Notes: generated by a model not told the origin, from the letters alone. A DNA stretch of 38,684 nucleotides from Bacteroidales bacterium (GCA_017561865.1 JAFZBH010000010.1:1-38684), one strand, 5' to 3'; shown: positions 10,989 through 20,375, counted from the first letter of the stretch. Made by a program: numbers and translations.

Positions 10989-13463
10989 TTATTTCCGTTC
11001 CGGGCGGATCTTGGCGTATTTGAGCAGGAGGAGCTTCTCGCCGTGGGCATCGAAGCGGATGCGGGCCTTCATCTCGGGGGCCGTGCCGGACAGTTCGAGG
11101 ATGGTTCCGGGGCCGAAACGGTTGTGTTCTATCCGCTGATCTACTGACAATTCCGTCATCGGCACGCCCACAAAATCCGCATCCGATAAAACAGTATGGA
11201 TGCCGGCCTTCGGTTGGCCAGCCAGCCCTCGAATGGGTTCGGCCTTCGGCCTCATCCCTCCCACAGCCTGCGGCTGCGGGCCCCTCCCATTTACGAAGCC
11301 ATGGGTGGCTACGCCCCTCGAGGGCTGCTGGCCAAACCGATTTTGACCGGAATCCTTCGACTCATACTGAACTCCGGAGGATTGGCCATAAGAGCCATTG
11401 CCCGTACCGAAACGATTCAGCCGGCCGCCGGTGAAACGGGACCCGAAGCCGCCCCACTCGTGGGTGACGCCGCTGTTGTCGAAGTCCTCCGCCTCGAGGG
11501 GATTCTCAATATATCGCCGGTCGATCTCCCGCAGGAAACGCGACGGGGAGTTGGACTCGTGCTTGCCGTTGCGCATCCGCGTCCCGGCATAAGACAGCCG
11601 GACCGCCTTCTTCGCCCGCGTCATCGCCACGTAGAACAGCCGCCGCTCCTCCTCGATCTCCGACTTCGCGGCAAGCATCGTCGCGCTCGGGAAAAGATTC
11701 TCCTCCATCCCCGCCACGAACACGTACGGGAACTCCAGGCCCTTGGAAGAGTGGGCCGTCATCAGGGCCACCTTGTTGTTGGTATCCTCATCGTCCGCCA
11801 CGTCCACGTTGCTCAGCAGCGAGACGTTTTCCAGGAAATCGTCGAGGGTATAGAGCCCCTCCTCTCCCCCTTCCGCCACATAGTCCTCGGCCTCATCACG
11901 GCGCTCCTCGACGAACTGCGCCACGCTGTTGAGCAGCTCGTCCAGGTTGGCCAGGCGGGACATCCCCTCGATCGAAGTGTCCAATTTATAGAAAGCATAC
12001 AGGCCGCTGTCGTCGGCGATCCGCCGCGCCAGGTCGTGCGCGTCGGTCGTGGGCACCAGCGCCGCGAAACGGGCGATCATCTCGCAGAAAGGCTGCACCT
12101 TGGGTACCTCGCGCGCCGCCTGGAAAAGGGGCCAGCCCTGCTGCCGGGCCACGGCTTCCACGGCCTCCACGGCCTTGCCGCCGATGCCCCGCGCAGGCTT
12201 GTTCACCACCCGGCGGAACGACTCGTCGTCGTGCGGATTGACCGCCAGCTTGAAATACGCCATCATATCCCGGACCTCGGCGCGGTCGAAGAACGAATTG
12301 CCGGAATAAATCATATAGGGGATGTTGCGCCGGCGCAGCTGCTCCTCGAGCGCACGCGACTGGGCGTTGGTCCGGTACAGAATTGCGAAATCCTGATACT
12401 GAGCTCGCGCCGTCCGCATCCGCTCCATGATTTCGGAGACAATCATCACCGCCTCCTCAGTCTCGGTGTAGGCCTTCAGGAGGCGGATGGGCTCGCCGTT
12501 GTCCCCCACGGCATAGCACTGCTTGGGGATGCGCCCGTCATTGTGTGCGATCAGCGAGTTGGCGGCGTCCACGATCACCTGCGTGGAACGGTAGTTGCGC
12601 TCCAGGCGGAAGAGCTTGCACTCGGGATAGTCCTTCTTGAAATGCAGGATGTTCTCGATGCGGGCGCCGCGGAAGGCGTAGATCGACTGGCTGTCGTCGC
12701 CCACCACGCAGAGGTTGCGGTGGAACTGGGCGAGCTTCTTGAGGATCAGGTACTGGGCCTGGTTCGTGTCCTGGTACTCGTCCACGAGGATGTGCGTGAA
12801 GCGGGAGGCGATCGCGTGGAGCGCCTCTTCGCTGTCCCGCAGCAGATAGTTCATATTGAGCAGGATGTCGTCGAAATCCATCACCCCGCTCTGCTTGAGC
12901 TTCTCCTGGTAGCGCTGATACAGCTCCCCCAGCCGGGGGCGCTTGGTGCGGACATCCTGCATCTGGAGCTCCTGGCTGGCCTGATAGGCCTGGACCGTGA
13001 TGAGATTGTTCTTGGCCATCGAGATGCGCGAGAGAACCTCGCGCGGCTTGTAGACCTTGTCGTCAAGGCCCATCTCCTTGAGGCAGGCCTTGATGGCGCT
13101 TTGCGAATCGGTGGTGTCGTAGATGGTGAAACTCTCCGGATAGCCTAAAAAACCGGCATACTCGCGCAGGAAGCGCACGAACACGGCGTGGAAGGTCCCC
13201 ATCACCACGCGCCGCACGCTCCGGTCCCCGACCATCGCGATGATGCGCTCCTTCATCTCGCCCGCCGCCTTCTTGGTGAAAGTCAGCGCGAGAATGCGCG
13301 CATCGTCCTGCTGCGCGAGGATCCAGGCCACCCGGCTCGTCAGCACGCGAGTCTTCCCGGATCCCGCTCCCGCCACGATCAGCACGGGGCCGTCCACCTG
13401 GCAGACCGCCCGCCTCTGTTCGTCATTCAATTCCTCCAGGATCGTGTTCGCATTCTCCTTCAT
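10989..13463 (-). CDS. UvrD/PcrA-type superfamily 1 DNA helicase
   Basis: 824 residues from the ATG at 13463; a TTG six codons upstream (13481) is possible but lies inside the likely promoter. This 3'-5' helicase acts in excision repair and in clearing stalled polymerases and recombination intermediates. Walker A AGAGSGKT is at 31-38, followed by DEYQDTN, GDDSQSIYAFRGA and the VALMTAHSSKGLEF motif. The last about 60 residues (DQRIEHNRFGPGTI to the KIRP end) match the Tudor-like C-terminal domain of PcrA/UvrD. Between core and tail is a Gly/Asn/Gln-rich linker that contains the second 131-bp palindromic element, read antisense to its orientation in recG. The gene is divergent from nqrA. Confidence 0.93.
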   Translation of the reverse strand: MKENANTILEELNDEQRRAVCQVDGPVLIVAGAGSGKTRVLTSRVAWILAQQDDARILALTFTKKAAGEMKERIIAMVGDRSVRRVVMGTFHAVFVRFLREYAGFLGYPESFTIYDTTDSQSAIKACLKEMGLDDKVYKPREVLSRISMAKNNLITVQAYQASQELQMQDVRTKRPRLGELYQRYQEKLKQSGVMDFDDILLNMNYLLRDSEEALHAIASRFTHILVDEYQDTNQAQYLILKKLAQFHRNLCVVGDDSQSIYAFRGARIENILHFKKDYPECKLFRLERNYRSTQVIVDAANSLIAHNDGRIPKQCYAVGDNGEPIRLLKAYTETEEAVMIVSEIMERMRTARAQYQDFAILYRTNAQSRALEEQLRRRNIPYMIYSGNSFFDRAEVRDMMAYFKLAVNPHDDESFRRVVNKPARGIGGKAVEAVEAVARQQGWPLFQAAREVPKVQPFCEMIARFAALVPTTDAHDLARRIADDSGLYAFYKLDTSIEGMSRLANLDELLNSVAQFVEERRDEAEDYVAEGGEEGLYTLDDFLENVSLLSNVDVADDEDTNNKVALMTAHSSKGLEFPYVFVAGMEENLFPSATMLAAKSEIEEERRLFYVAMTRAKKAVRLSYAGTRMRNGKHESNSPSRFLREIDRRYIENPLEAEDFDNSGVTHEWGGFGSRFTGGRLNRFGTGNGSYGQSSGVQYESKDSGQNRFGQQPSRGVATHGFVNGRGPQPQAVGGMRPKAEPIRGLAGQPKAGIHTVLSDADFVGVPMTELSVDQRIEHNRFGPGTILELSGTAPEMKARIRFDAHGEKLLLLKYAKIRPERK
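11210..11340 (+). repeat. 131-bp palindromic coding element, copy 2 (in uvrD linker)
   Basis: Arms of 22 bp (11210-11231 and 11319-11340) are inverted repeats differing only by two single-base indels. The interior has the same order of hairpins as the recG copy: GGCC-TTC-GGCC (11241-11251), CAGCC-TGC-GGCTG (11264-11276) and CCCAT/ATGGG (11285-11304). Total length is again 131 bp. It lies antisense to the gene and keeps the frame open. Confidence 0.85.
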
Positions 13464-13470
13464 AGCGGCA

Positions 13471-13478
13471 CGAAAATA
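13471..13478 (-). promoter_or_regulatory. Possible -7 element for the helicase
   Basis: Minus-strand TATTTTCG (one mismatch to TAnnTTTG) ends 7 nt before the ATG at 13463. If used, the mRNA would have almost no leader, and this favours the ATG over the upstream TTG. Confidence 0.35.
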
Positions 13479-13491
13479 CAAAAAAAAGTGG

Positions 13492-13499
13492 TATCTTCG
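13492..13499 (+). promoter_or_regulatory. Possible -7 element for the nqr operon
   Basis: TATCTTCG lies 35 bp before the nqrA ATG in the 71-bp gap shared with the divergent helicase. It has one mismatch to consensus and no clear -33 TTTG. Confidence 0.4.
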
Positions 13500-13534
13500 C
13501 GTGGGAATTCGTCAATATTTATAACGTTATATCC

Positions 13535-14896
13535 ATGTCACAAACTTTCGTTTTGAAAAAGGGTCTGGACATCCCCGTGGCGGGAGAAGCGGAACTCCGT
13601 GTATCCAAGACGATAGCGCCGGGCATCGTGGCCGTCCAGCCGACGGACTTCAAAGGTTTCCTTCCGAGACTGCTTGTCAAGGAGGGTGACCCCGTACTCT
13701 GCGGCTCCCCCGTCGCCGCGGACAAGAAGAACGCCGGGATCCTCCTGACTTCGCCCGTCAGCGGCACGGTCAGGCAGATCGTCCGGGGTGAGAAGCGCAA
13801 GCTCCTCGCCATCCTTGTCGAAGCGGACGGAAAGCGTCAGAGCGTCGATTTCGACGTCCGCGACGCCGCTTCGCTGGACGACGCCCAGGTCCGGGAAGCG
13901 CTGCTGCAGAGCGGCCTCTGGCCGGCCCTGGTCCAGCGCCCGTACGGGGTCATCGCCGACCCGGCGCTCCGTCCCCGCGACATCTTCGTCTCCACGTTCA
14001 GCACCGCTCCCCTCGCCCCCGACGCGGCTTTCTGCCTGGGCGGCGAGTTGTCCGCCATCCAGGCGGGTGTCTACGCCCTGTCCAAACTTACGGACGGCAA
14101 GGTCCGCGTCGGCCTCGACGGGAACGTCGCCTCGTCCCCGTTCGCCGCGCTGAAGGGCTGCGAGCTATATACCTTCAAAGGCAGACACCCGGCCGGCAAC
14201 GTGGGCGTGCAGATCAGCCACATCGCCCCGATCCGCAAGGAGGACACCGTCTGGACGGTTTCCCTCGCATCGCTGGCCGCCATCGGCAAACTCTTCACTA
14301 CGGGCCGGTACGATGTGCGCCGCAAGGTAGCCGTCACAGGCCCGATGGCCCTCGAGTGCGCCTATGTGGACACGCTCCCCGGCACGCCGATGAAGGAACT
14401 GCGCGCCTTCTGGGGCAACACCCCCGCGGAAGAGCTCCGCATCGTCGGCGGAGACGTCCTCTCCGGCAAGGTCATCGGCCCTGAAGGATATCTGGGCTTC
14501 TTCGACACGCAGCTCACGCTCCTTCGCGAAGGCACGGACAAGGAGCTGCTCGGCTGGATCCGCCCGCTGCGTTTCAACCAGTTCAGCGCCGACCGCAGCT
14601 ACTTCTCCTGGCTCCTGCCGAAGAAGAAATATGCGATGGACACCAACCTGCACGGCGGCGCCCGCGCGTTCCTGATGAACGACGGCTACTATGCCCGGGT
14701 ACTGCCAATGGACATCTATCCCGTCTTCCTCGCCAAGGCCTGCCTGGCCGGCGACATCGAGAAGATGGAGAAGTTCGGCATCTACGAAGTGCTCCCCGAG
14801 GACCTCGCCACCTGCGAGTTCGTCGATCCGAGCAAGAATGACATCCAGGATATGATCGAACGGGGCATCGACTTGATGCTCAAGGAAATGGCTTAA
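13535..14896 (+). CDS. nqrA: Na+-translocating NADH-quinone reductase subunit A
   Basis: 453 residues, the normal length. NqrA is the cytoplasmic subunit of the six-subunit Na+-NQR that oxidises NADH, reduces quinone and pumps Na+ out of the cell. It carries no redox cofactor and is associated with the quinone site. The N terminus (LKKGLDIPVAGEAE) and the lipoyl-like segment PVSGTVRQIVRGEKRK are family hallmarks. It is the first gene of the operon; nqrB follows after 4 nt. Confidence 0.95.
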   Translation: MSQTFVLKKGLDIPVAGEAELRVSKTIAPGIVAVQPTDFKGFLPRLLVKEGDPVLCGSPVAADKKNAGILLTSPVSGTVRQIVRGEKRKLLAILVEADGKRQSVDFDVRDAASLDDAQVREALLQSGLWPALVQRPYGVIADPALRPRDIFVSTFSTAPLAPDAAFCLGGELSAIQAGVYALSKLTDGKVRVGLDGNVASSPFAALKGCELYTFKGRHPAGNVGVQISHIAPIRKEDTVWTVSLASLAAIGKLFTTGRYDVRRKVAVTGPMALECAYVDTLPGTPMKELRAFWGNTPAEELRIVGGDVLSGKVIGPEGYLGFFDTQLTLLREGTDKELLGWIRPLRFNQFSADRSYFSWLLPKKKYAMDTNLHGGARAFLMNDGYYARVLPMDIYPVFLAKACLAGDIEKMEKFGIYEVLPEDLATCEFVDPSKNDIQDMIERGIDLMLKEMA

Positions 14897-14900
14897 AAGT

Positions 14901-16016
14901 ATGAACAAGATTTTCGAAAAAGGCGGCAAACTTTACTGGCTGCACTCTACGGTCGACGCTTTTGAGACATTCCTTCACGTGCCCGGGACAGTCACGAAGA
15001 AAGGCTCCCACGTGCGTGACGCCATCGATCTGAAGCGCCTGCTCATCCTGGTGGTGATCGCCGCCGCCCCCGCAGCCCTCTTCGGGATGTGGAACGTCGG
15101 CTATCAGCACGGTCTGGCGGTGGGCGACCTCCGCCTCAACATCCTCGGAAACTGGTGGTACGGGTTCCTTCGGGTCCTGCCCCTGTATATCGTCTCCTAC
15201 GCCGTCGGCCTGGGCATCGAGTTCGCCTCCTGCCAGATCCGCGGTGAAGAGGTGAGTGAAGGCTATCTCGTGTCGGGATTCTTCATCCCGCTGATCGTGC
15301 CGGTGGACATCCCCCTGTGGATGCTCGCCCTCGCGGTCGCGTTCGCCGTCATCTTCGGCAAGGAGGTCTTCGGCGGCACGGGGATGAACATCGTCAACCC
15401 GGCGATCCTCGCCCGCGCCTTCCTCTTCTTCTCCTATCCGAACTATATGTCCGGTTCTTCCTGCTGGATCCACGTCAAGCCCACCGAGCAGCTCGTGGAC
15501 GGCTTCACCGGCGCCACGCCGCTCGCCCTGGACGGGGCTTCCGCCCAGTACGGGACCGGCTTCTGGGACCTCTTCATCGGCACGGTGCCGGGATCCGTGG
15601 GCGAGACTTCCGTGATCGCCATCCTGCTCGGCGCCGTCATCCTGCTCTGGACCGGCATCGCCAGCTGGAAGATCATGCTTAGCGGCATCCTGGGCGTCCT
15701 GTTCGTAGGCGGCCTCGGGGACCTCGCCGGCATCAGCACGATCCCCTGCTACATGCAGCTGCTCTACGGCGGCTTCGCCTTTGGTATCGTCTTTATGGCG
15801 ACCGACCCGGTGACCTCCGCCCAGACCGAATGCGGCAAGTGGATCTACGGCTTCCTGATCGGCGCCCTGTGCATCACCGTCCGCCTGGTCAACCCGGGCT
15901 ACGCCGAGGGCATGATGCTCGCCATCCTGCTCTGCAACGTGCTCGCCCCGCTGATCGACCACTGCGTGGTCAGCGTGCATCTTTCGCGCAAGGCCAAGAA
16001 ACTCAAAACCGCCTAG
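14901..16016 (+). CDS. nqrB: Na+-NQR subunit B
   Basis: 371 residues, polytopic. The motif FTGATPL (202-208) gives T206 as the likely covalent FMN attachment site, matching the known FMN-threonine of NqrB. Hydrophobic helices begin near residue 46 (RLLILVVIAAAPAALFGMW). The subunit forms the membrane core and part of the Na+ and quinone pathway. It is somewhat shorter than the roughly 415 residues in Vibrio. Gaps to nqrA and nqrC are 4 nt each. Confidence 0.95.
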   Translation: MNKIFEKGGKLYWLHSTVDAFETFLHVPGTVTKKGSHVRDAIDLKRLLILVVIAAAPAALFGMWNVGYQHGLAVGDLRLNILGNWWYGFLRVLPLYIVSYAVGLGIEFASCQIRGEEVSEGYLVSGFFIPLIVPVDIPLWMLALAVAFAVIFGKEVFGGTGMNIVNPAILARAFLFFSYPNYMSGSSCWIHVKPTEQLVDGFTGATPLALDGASAQYGTGFWDLFIGTVPGSVGETSVIAILLGAVILLWTGIASWKIMLSGILGVLFVGGLGDLAGISTIPCYMQLLYGGFAFGIVFMATDPVTSAQTECGKWIYGFLIGALCITVRLVNPGYAEGMMLAILLCNVLAPLIDHCVVSVHLSRKAKKLKTA

Positions 16017-16020
16017 CCCT

Positions 16021-16767
16021 ATGAATACCAACAGCAACGCATATACCGTCATCTACACCACGCTCGTGGTCGTAGTCGTGGCTGCGATCCTGGCCTTCAC
16101 GGCCATGAAACTGGGGCCTGCGCAGGATGCCAACGCCAAGGCGGAAACCCTTCGCCAGATGATGGCCGCCGCGCAGGTAAAGCCGACGGATGAGCTCTAT
16201 GCCACGAAGAACGCAGGCATCCTTCAACTTTACGCTGACAACATTCGGGAAGCCTACACGATCGGCCTCGACGGCAACAGGAACGGCGAACTTTCCGTCA
16301 GCAAGGACAAGATCGAGCTGGTGGACAAGCTCAAACTGCAGGACAAGGCCATCAAGGACGGCGGCGAGGTGACCCTGCCCGTCTACGTCTTCAAGAACGG
16401 CGTCATCACGATTCCCGTCTACGGAGCCGGCCTCTGGGGTCCGGTCTGGGGCTATGTCGCCTTCCAGCCTGACTGCAGGACCATTGCCGGTGCCTTCTTC
16501 GACCACGAATCCGAGACCCCGGGCCTCGGCGCCAAGATCAAGGACGAGGCGTGGTTCCGCGAGAAATTCATCGGAAAGCAGGCGGCCTTCGGCGAAGAGC
16601 CCCTCTTCAATCTCGCCAAGAACGCCGAAGAGAGCGGCAAGGCCAATGCGGTGGACGCCATCACCGGCGCCACGATGACTTCCAAGGGCCTGGGCGATGC
16701 CCTGAACGTCTGGTTCAAGGCCTACGAAAAGCATTTCCAGGCAAACGCTAACGCAGAGGAGGAATAG
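16021..16767 (+). CDS. nqrC: Na+-NQR subunit C
   Basis: 248 residues. A single N-terminal membrane helix (about 8-27) anchors a periplasmic FMN-binding domain. ITGATMTS (214-221) carries T218, the expected covalent FMN threonine. NqrC relays electrons between the iron-sulfur/FMN sites in the membrane core and the NqrB flavin. nqrD begins 2 nt after the stop. Confidence 0.95.
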   Translation: MNTNSNAYTVIYTTLVVVVVAAILAFTAMKLGPAQDANAKAETLRQMMAAAQVKPTDELYATKNAGILQLYADNIREAYTIGLDGNRNGELSVSKDKIELVDKLKLQDKAIKDGGEVTLPVYVFKNGVITIPVYGAGLWGPVWGYVAFQPDCRTIAGAFFDHESETPGLGAKIKDEAWFREKFIGKQAAFGEEPLFNLAKNAEESGKANAVDAITGATMTSKGLGDALNVWFKAYEKHFQANANAEEE

Positions 16768-16769
16768 CC

Positions 16770-17381
16770 ATGGACAAGAAACTCAAAGAAACGATCCTCA
16801 ATCCGATCCTGAAGGGCAATCCGATCACCGTCCTCATCCTCGGCATCTGCTCCTCGCTGGCCGTTACCGTACAGCTCAAGGGCGCCCTCGTGATGGCGAT
16901 TTCCGTGATTGTCGTCACGGGCCTTTCCAGCCTGATCTGTTCGCTGCTTCGCAAGAGCATCCCCAACCGGGTGCGCATCATCGTCCAGCTCGTCGTGGTG
17001 GCGATGATGGTCATCCTCGTGGACCAGGTCCTCAAGGCAGGCGAAGGCACCTACGCCATCGACAAGCAGCTTTCGGTCTACATCGGCCTGATCATCACCA
17101 ACTGCATCGTGATGGGACGCATCGAAGCGTTCGCCCTCGGCAACAAGCCCATTCCCTCGCTGCTGGACGGTCTGGCGAACGGTGTGGGCTACGGCCTGAT
17201 CCTCGTCATCGTCGCCTTCTTCCGGGAACTGCTCGGAAGCGGCACCCTGTTCGGCCTGCGGGTCCTGCCTGCCGGCTACGTTCCCAACAACCTCGTGATC
17301 CTGCCGCCCTTCGCGCTGATCCTGCTCGGATGCATCATCTGGGCGCACCGCGCGTGGGACAAGGACCTTCAGGAGAAATAA
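16770..17381 (+). CDS. nqrD: Na+-NQR subunit D
   Basis: 203 residues, about six membrane helices, with the family segments NPITVLILGICSSLAVT near the N terminus and the conserved cysteine C26 in GICSSLA. NqrD and NqrE are related proteins of inverted topology that together hold an intramembrane iron-sulfur centre; C26 and a second Cys (VITNCIVMGR region) are the expected ligands. Confidence 0.95.
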   Translation: MDKKLKETILNPILKGNPITVLILGICSSLAVTVQLKGALVMAISVIVVTGLSSLICSLLRKSIPNRVRIIVQLVVVAMMVILVDQVLKAGEGTYAIDKQLSVYIGLIITNCIVMGRIEAFALGNKPIPSLLDGLANGVGYGLILVIVAFFRELLGSGTLFGLRVLPAGYVPNNLVILPPFALILLGCIIWAHRAWDKDLQEK

Positions 17382-17393
17382 AAGCGAAGCCCT

Positions 17394-18008
17394 ATGGAAT
17401 ACATCAACCTGTTCGTCAAGTCCGTCTTCGTTGACAACATGATCTTCGCATACTTCCTGGGTATGTGCTCATACCTGGCGGTATCGAAGAACGTCAAGAC
17501 AGCCAACGGCCTGGGCCTCGCCGTCATCTTCGTGCTCCTGTGCACGCTTCCCATCAACTGGGTCCTCAACACCTACGTCCTGCAGCCCGGCGCCCTGAAA
17601 TGGCTCGGCCCCAAGTTCGCGGAAGTGGACCTGAGCTTCCTGAGCTTCATCATCTTCATCGCGGTGATCGCCGCCTTCGTGCAGCTCGTCGAGATGATCG
17701 TGGAGAAGTATCTTCCTTCGCTGTACTCTTCGCTCGGCATCTTCCTGCCGCTGATCGCGGTCAACTGCGCCATCCTGGGCGGTTCGCTCTTCATGCAGCA
17801 GCGCGACTTCACGAACATCGGCGAGCCGCTGGTCTATGCGCTCGGCTCCGGGGTGGGCTGGTACCTGGCCATCGTCTGCCTCGCCGCCATCCGTGAGAAG
17901 CTGTCCTACAGCAACGTGCCCGCTCCCCTCAAGGGCGTCGGCATCGCCTTCATCACGGTGGGCCTGATGGGTATGGCTTTCATGATCTTCATGGGCATTC
18001 AATTATAG
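17394..18008 (+). CDS. nqrE: Na+-NQR subunit E
   Basis: 204 residues, six predicted helices. The start [20 protein letters not shown] and the segment [14 protein letters not shown] hold the first conserved cysteine (C26 by position). The second lies in [12 protein letters not shown]. It pairs with NqrD around the intramembrane iron-sulfur centre. Spacing is 12 nt from nqrD and 12 nt to nqrF. Confidence 0.95.
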   Translation: MEYINLFVKSVFVDNMIFAYFLGMCSYLAVSKNVKTANGLGLAVIFVLLCTLPINWVLNTYVLQPGALKWLGPKFAEVDLSFLSFIIFIAVIAAFVQLVEMIVEKYLPSLYSSLGIFLPLIAVNCAILGGSLFMQQRDFTNIGEPLVYALGSGVGWYLAIVCLAAIREKLSYSNVPAPLKGVGIAFITVGLMGMAFMIFMGIQL

Positions 18009-18020
18009 GAGGGCAGGATT

Positions 18021-19295
18021 ATGAGTCAAACCATTTTCGCTTCCATCGCAGTCATCGTCCTGGTGACGCTGCTGCTGGTAGTTCTCCTGCTCTTCGTCAA
18101 GTCCAAGGTGACTCCGAAGGGCACCGTGCAGATCGACATCAACGACGGCAAGAAGACGCTGGACGTGGTCCCCGGCGGGAATCTGATGAACACGCTCGCC
18201 GAGCAGAAGATCTTCCTCCCCTCCGCCTGCGGCGGCAAGGCCAACTGCGGCCAGTGCAAGGTGCAGGTGCTCGAGGGCGGCGGTGAGATCCTCCCGACCG
18301 AGACCGGCTTCTTCAACCGCAAGCAGATCAAGGAAGGCTGGCGTCTCGGCTGCCAGGTCAAGGTCAAGGACAAACTCAAGATCCAGGTGGCCGATTCGGC
18401 CCTGTCGGTCAAGAAGCTTGAGTGCGAGGTCATCTCCAACGACAACGTGGCCACGTTCATCAAGGAGTTCACGGTGCGCCTGCCCGAGGGCGAGCACATC
18501 GACTTCAAGTCCGGCGAATACATCCAGATCGACATCCCGGAGTACGAAGCCGACTTCTCCGACATGGGCGTCGATCCCATCTATATGGGCGACTGGGAGA
18601 AATACGGCATCACCTCGCTCCGGTTCAAGAACACCGAACCCACCGTCCGCGCCTACTCGATGGCCTCCTATCCCGGCGAGAAGAACATCATCAAGCTGAA
18701 CGTGCGCATCGCGACCCCTCCGTTCGACCGCACCCAGCCCAAGGGCGTGTTCAAGTTCGTGCCGGGCGTCCCGCCGGGTATCGCCTCCACGTACGTGTTC
18801 TCCCGCAAACCGGGCGACAAGGTCTGGATCAGCGGCCCTTACGGCGAGTTCCTCCTTCCGAAGGACGACCCGGACAACATCGAGTACATCTTCGTGGGCG
18901 GCGGCGCCGGCATGGCCCCGCTCCGCAGCCACATCATGGAGCTCTTCAAGACCCTCCGGACCGGCCGCAAGGTCCACTTCTTCTACGGCGCCCGCGCCCT
19001 GGTGGAAGCCTTCTACCTGGAGGACTTCGCCGAGATCGAGCGGGAGTTCCCGAACTTCAAGTTCCACCTGGCCCTCGACCGTCCGGACCCCGCAGCAGAT
19101 GCTGCCGGCGTCAAGTACACCCCGGGCTTCGTGCACAACGTAATGAACGAGACCTACCTCAAGGACCACGAGGCTCCCGAGGACATCAAGTACTTCATGT
19201 GCGGCCCTCCGATGATGACCAAGTGCGTCAACGAACTGCTCGACTCGCTCGGCGTCCCGCCGGAAAATATCCTTTACGACAACTTCGGCGGTTAG
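18021..19295 (+). CDS. nqrF: Na+-NQR subunit F (NADH dehydrogenase)
   Basis: 424 residues. An N-terminal membrane helix (about 4-26) is followed by a 2Fe-2S ferredoxin domain with ligands C70, C76, C79 and C111, exactly the spacing known in Vibrio NqrF. The FAD site RAYSMASYPGE, the NADH-binding GGGAGMAPLRSH and the C-terminal YFMCGPPMM are all present. It is the electron entry subunit: NADH to FAD to 2Fe-2S. It closes the operon and is followed by a terminator hairpin 7 bp after the stop. Confidence 0.96.
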   Translation: MSQTIFASIAVIVLVTLLLVVLLLFVKSKVTPKGTVQIDINDGKKTLDVVPGGNLMNTLAEQKIFLPSACGGKANCGQCKVQVLEGGGEILPTETGFFNRKQIKEGWRLGCQVKVKDKLKIQVADSALSVKKLECEVISNDNVATFIKEFTVRLPEGEHIDFKSGEYIQIDIPEYEADFSDMGVDPIYMGDWEKYGITSLRFKNTEPTVRAYSMASYPGEKNIIKLNVRIATPPFDRTQPKGVFKFVPGVPPGIASTYVFSRKPGDKVWISGPYGEFLLPKDDPDNIEYIFVGGGAGMAPLRSHIMELFKTLRTGRKVHFFYGARALVEAFYLEDFAEIEREFPNFKFHLALDRPDPAADAAGVKYTPGFVHNVMNETYLKDHEAPEDIKYFMCGPPMMTKCVNELLDSLGVPPENILYDNFGG

Positions 19296-19302
19296 TGAAA
19301 CG

Positions 19303-19330
19303 TTTCGGCCTGCAGCGATGCAGGCCGAAA
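19303..19330 (+). terminator. Terminator hairpin after nqrF
   Basis: Perfect 12-bp stem (19303-19314 with 19319-19330) closed by a GCGA loop. The following tract TCATTAAAATTT is only moderately T-rich. Confidence 0.75.
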
Positions 19331-19373
19331 TCATTAAAATTTCACAATTACCCCCGTACGATTTTTACGGATC

Positions 19374-19405
19374 CTTGCAGCTTTGCCGGCTCCCGCCTAC
19401 ATTTG
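19374..19405 (+). promoter_or_regulatory. Bacteroidetes promoter for the lipoprotein gene
   Basis: CTTG (19374-19377), 20 nt, then TACATTTG (19398-19405): near-perfect -33/-7 spacing and a perfect -7. The predicted transcription start falls at or next to the ATG at 19412. Confidence 0.7.
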
Positions 19406-19411
19406 CCCCGT

Positions 19412-20368
19412 ATGAAAGACAGATGTACACCCGGGAGCCGGCAGCGTTCCCACCACTTGCTTGTTTCCCATCTGCGCCGCAGCCCTCTGCGCGGTGCAGG
19501 GAGATTTCTTTCCTGTTGTTTATATTGCCTCTTGCCGATGCTGCCGGCTCTTTGGTGCTCCTGCCGCAAGCTTCCGGCCCCGGCCGAACCGGAAGAAGAA
19601 GCGACACCGGACCCGCCCGTGATGACGGTCGATTCCGTGACGACCCGCATCCGCCTGCACACGGAAGGGCAGAGCGTCGGGACGCTGGACCTTTTCGTCT
19701 ATGACAGCGAAGGCACGCGGCCGCTGGAAGTGCACCGCACGGCGGAAGAGCTGCCCGAAGGCTGGTGGGCGGTCCCGACCCTGCCCGGCGACAAGCTGGT
19801 CGTGGGCATCGCCAACAGTCCGCACCGCTTCAATCTCACCGCCCTGGGACGCTACGACGCGATGGAGCTGCTCAGTTTCCGTTTCAGCGACGACAACCCG
19901 CAACGCCCCATCCTCGGCGGCCTCTGCCGGACGGAATCGCTGCGGGGAGAGATCGTATTGAGGCCCCTGCTCTGCCGGGTCGTGCTCGTGAGCGTAGCCA
20001 ATACGATGGACGGCTACGAACTGCTGGAGGACCCGCGCGTGCGCCTGCTGGACCTGCCGGACGGGGCGCAGATCCTGCGTGAGAGGGATTTCCGTCCCAG
20101 CGAGCTGATCGACGAGAGCGAGTGGGTCGCGCTGCCCTGGGATGTCGGCTATTTCCCGCAGGCGTGCGGGATTTCCCTGTGGTGCTATCCCAACGACACC
20201 CCGGAGGACATCCTGGGCGTGCCGCGGCCCACGCTCGAATTTGAATGCAGGATCCTCGGGGAGAGCTGTTCGTTCGAAGTCCCGCTGCCGCCCCTGAGCC
20301 GCGGCTGCACGAAGGAAGTGGAACTGACCGTCGACGGCCCCGGCGACTATAGCTACAAAATCCGCTAG
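19412..20368 (+). CDS. Lipoprotein, possibly FimB/Mfa2-like fimbrial anchor
   Basis: 318 residues from the ATG at 19412. A long basic N-region is followed by a hydrophobic, Cys-rich stretch (FLSCCLYCLLPMLPALWCSC) that ends in a plausible lipobox (ALWC). The mature part begins with a Pro/Glu-rich spacer. It then shows TRIRLHTEGQSVGTLDLFVYD, a pattern seen in Bacteroidales fimbrillin and FimB/Mfa2-type proteins, in which a beta-strand leads to a LxLFVYD strand of a transthyretin-like fold. The rest is beta-rich with no catalytic motif. The role as a fimbrial anchor or accessory subunit is inferred only from this fold pattern. The frame is open far upstream through nqrF, but that extension is antisense-like and out of frame with nqrF, so it is not used. 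Confidence 0.55.
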   Translation: MKDRCTPGSRQRSHHLLVSHLRRSPLRGAGRFLSCCLYCLLPMLPALWCSCRKLPAPAEPEEEATPDPPVMTVDSVTTRIRLHTEGQSVGTLDLFVYDSEGTRPLEVHRTAEELPEGWWAVPTLPGDKLVVGIANSPHRFNLTALGRYDAMELLSFRFSDDNPQRPILGGLCRTESLRGEIVLRPLLCRVVLVSVANTMDGYELLEDPRVRLLDLPDGAQILRERDFRPSELIDESEWVALPWDVGYFPQACGISLWCYPNDTPEDILGVPRPTLEFECRILGESCSFEVPLPPLSRGCTKEVELTVDGPGDYSYKIR

Positions 20369-20375
20369 ATATGCT

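Noticed and set aside
11196..13148. 650-codon plus-strand frame opposite uvrD
   Set aside because: Antisense shadow; the minus strand has full helicase motifs.
18422..19411. Upstream extension of the lipoprotein frame through nqrF
   Set aside because: It is out of frame with nqrF, Arg/His/Gly-rich, and passes through the nqrF terminator; the ATG at 19412 sits right after a near-consensus promoter.
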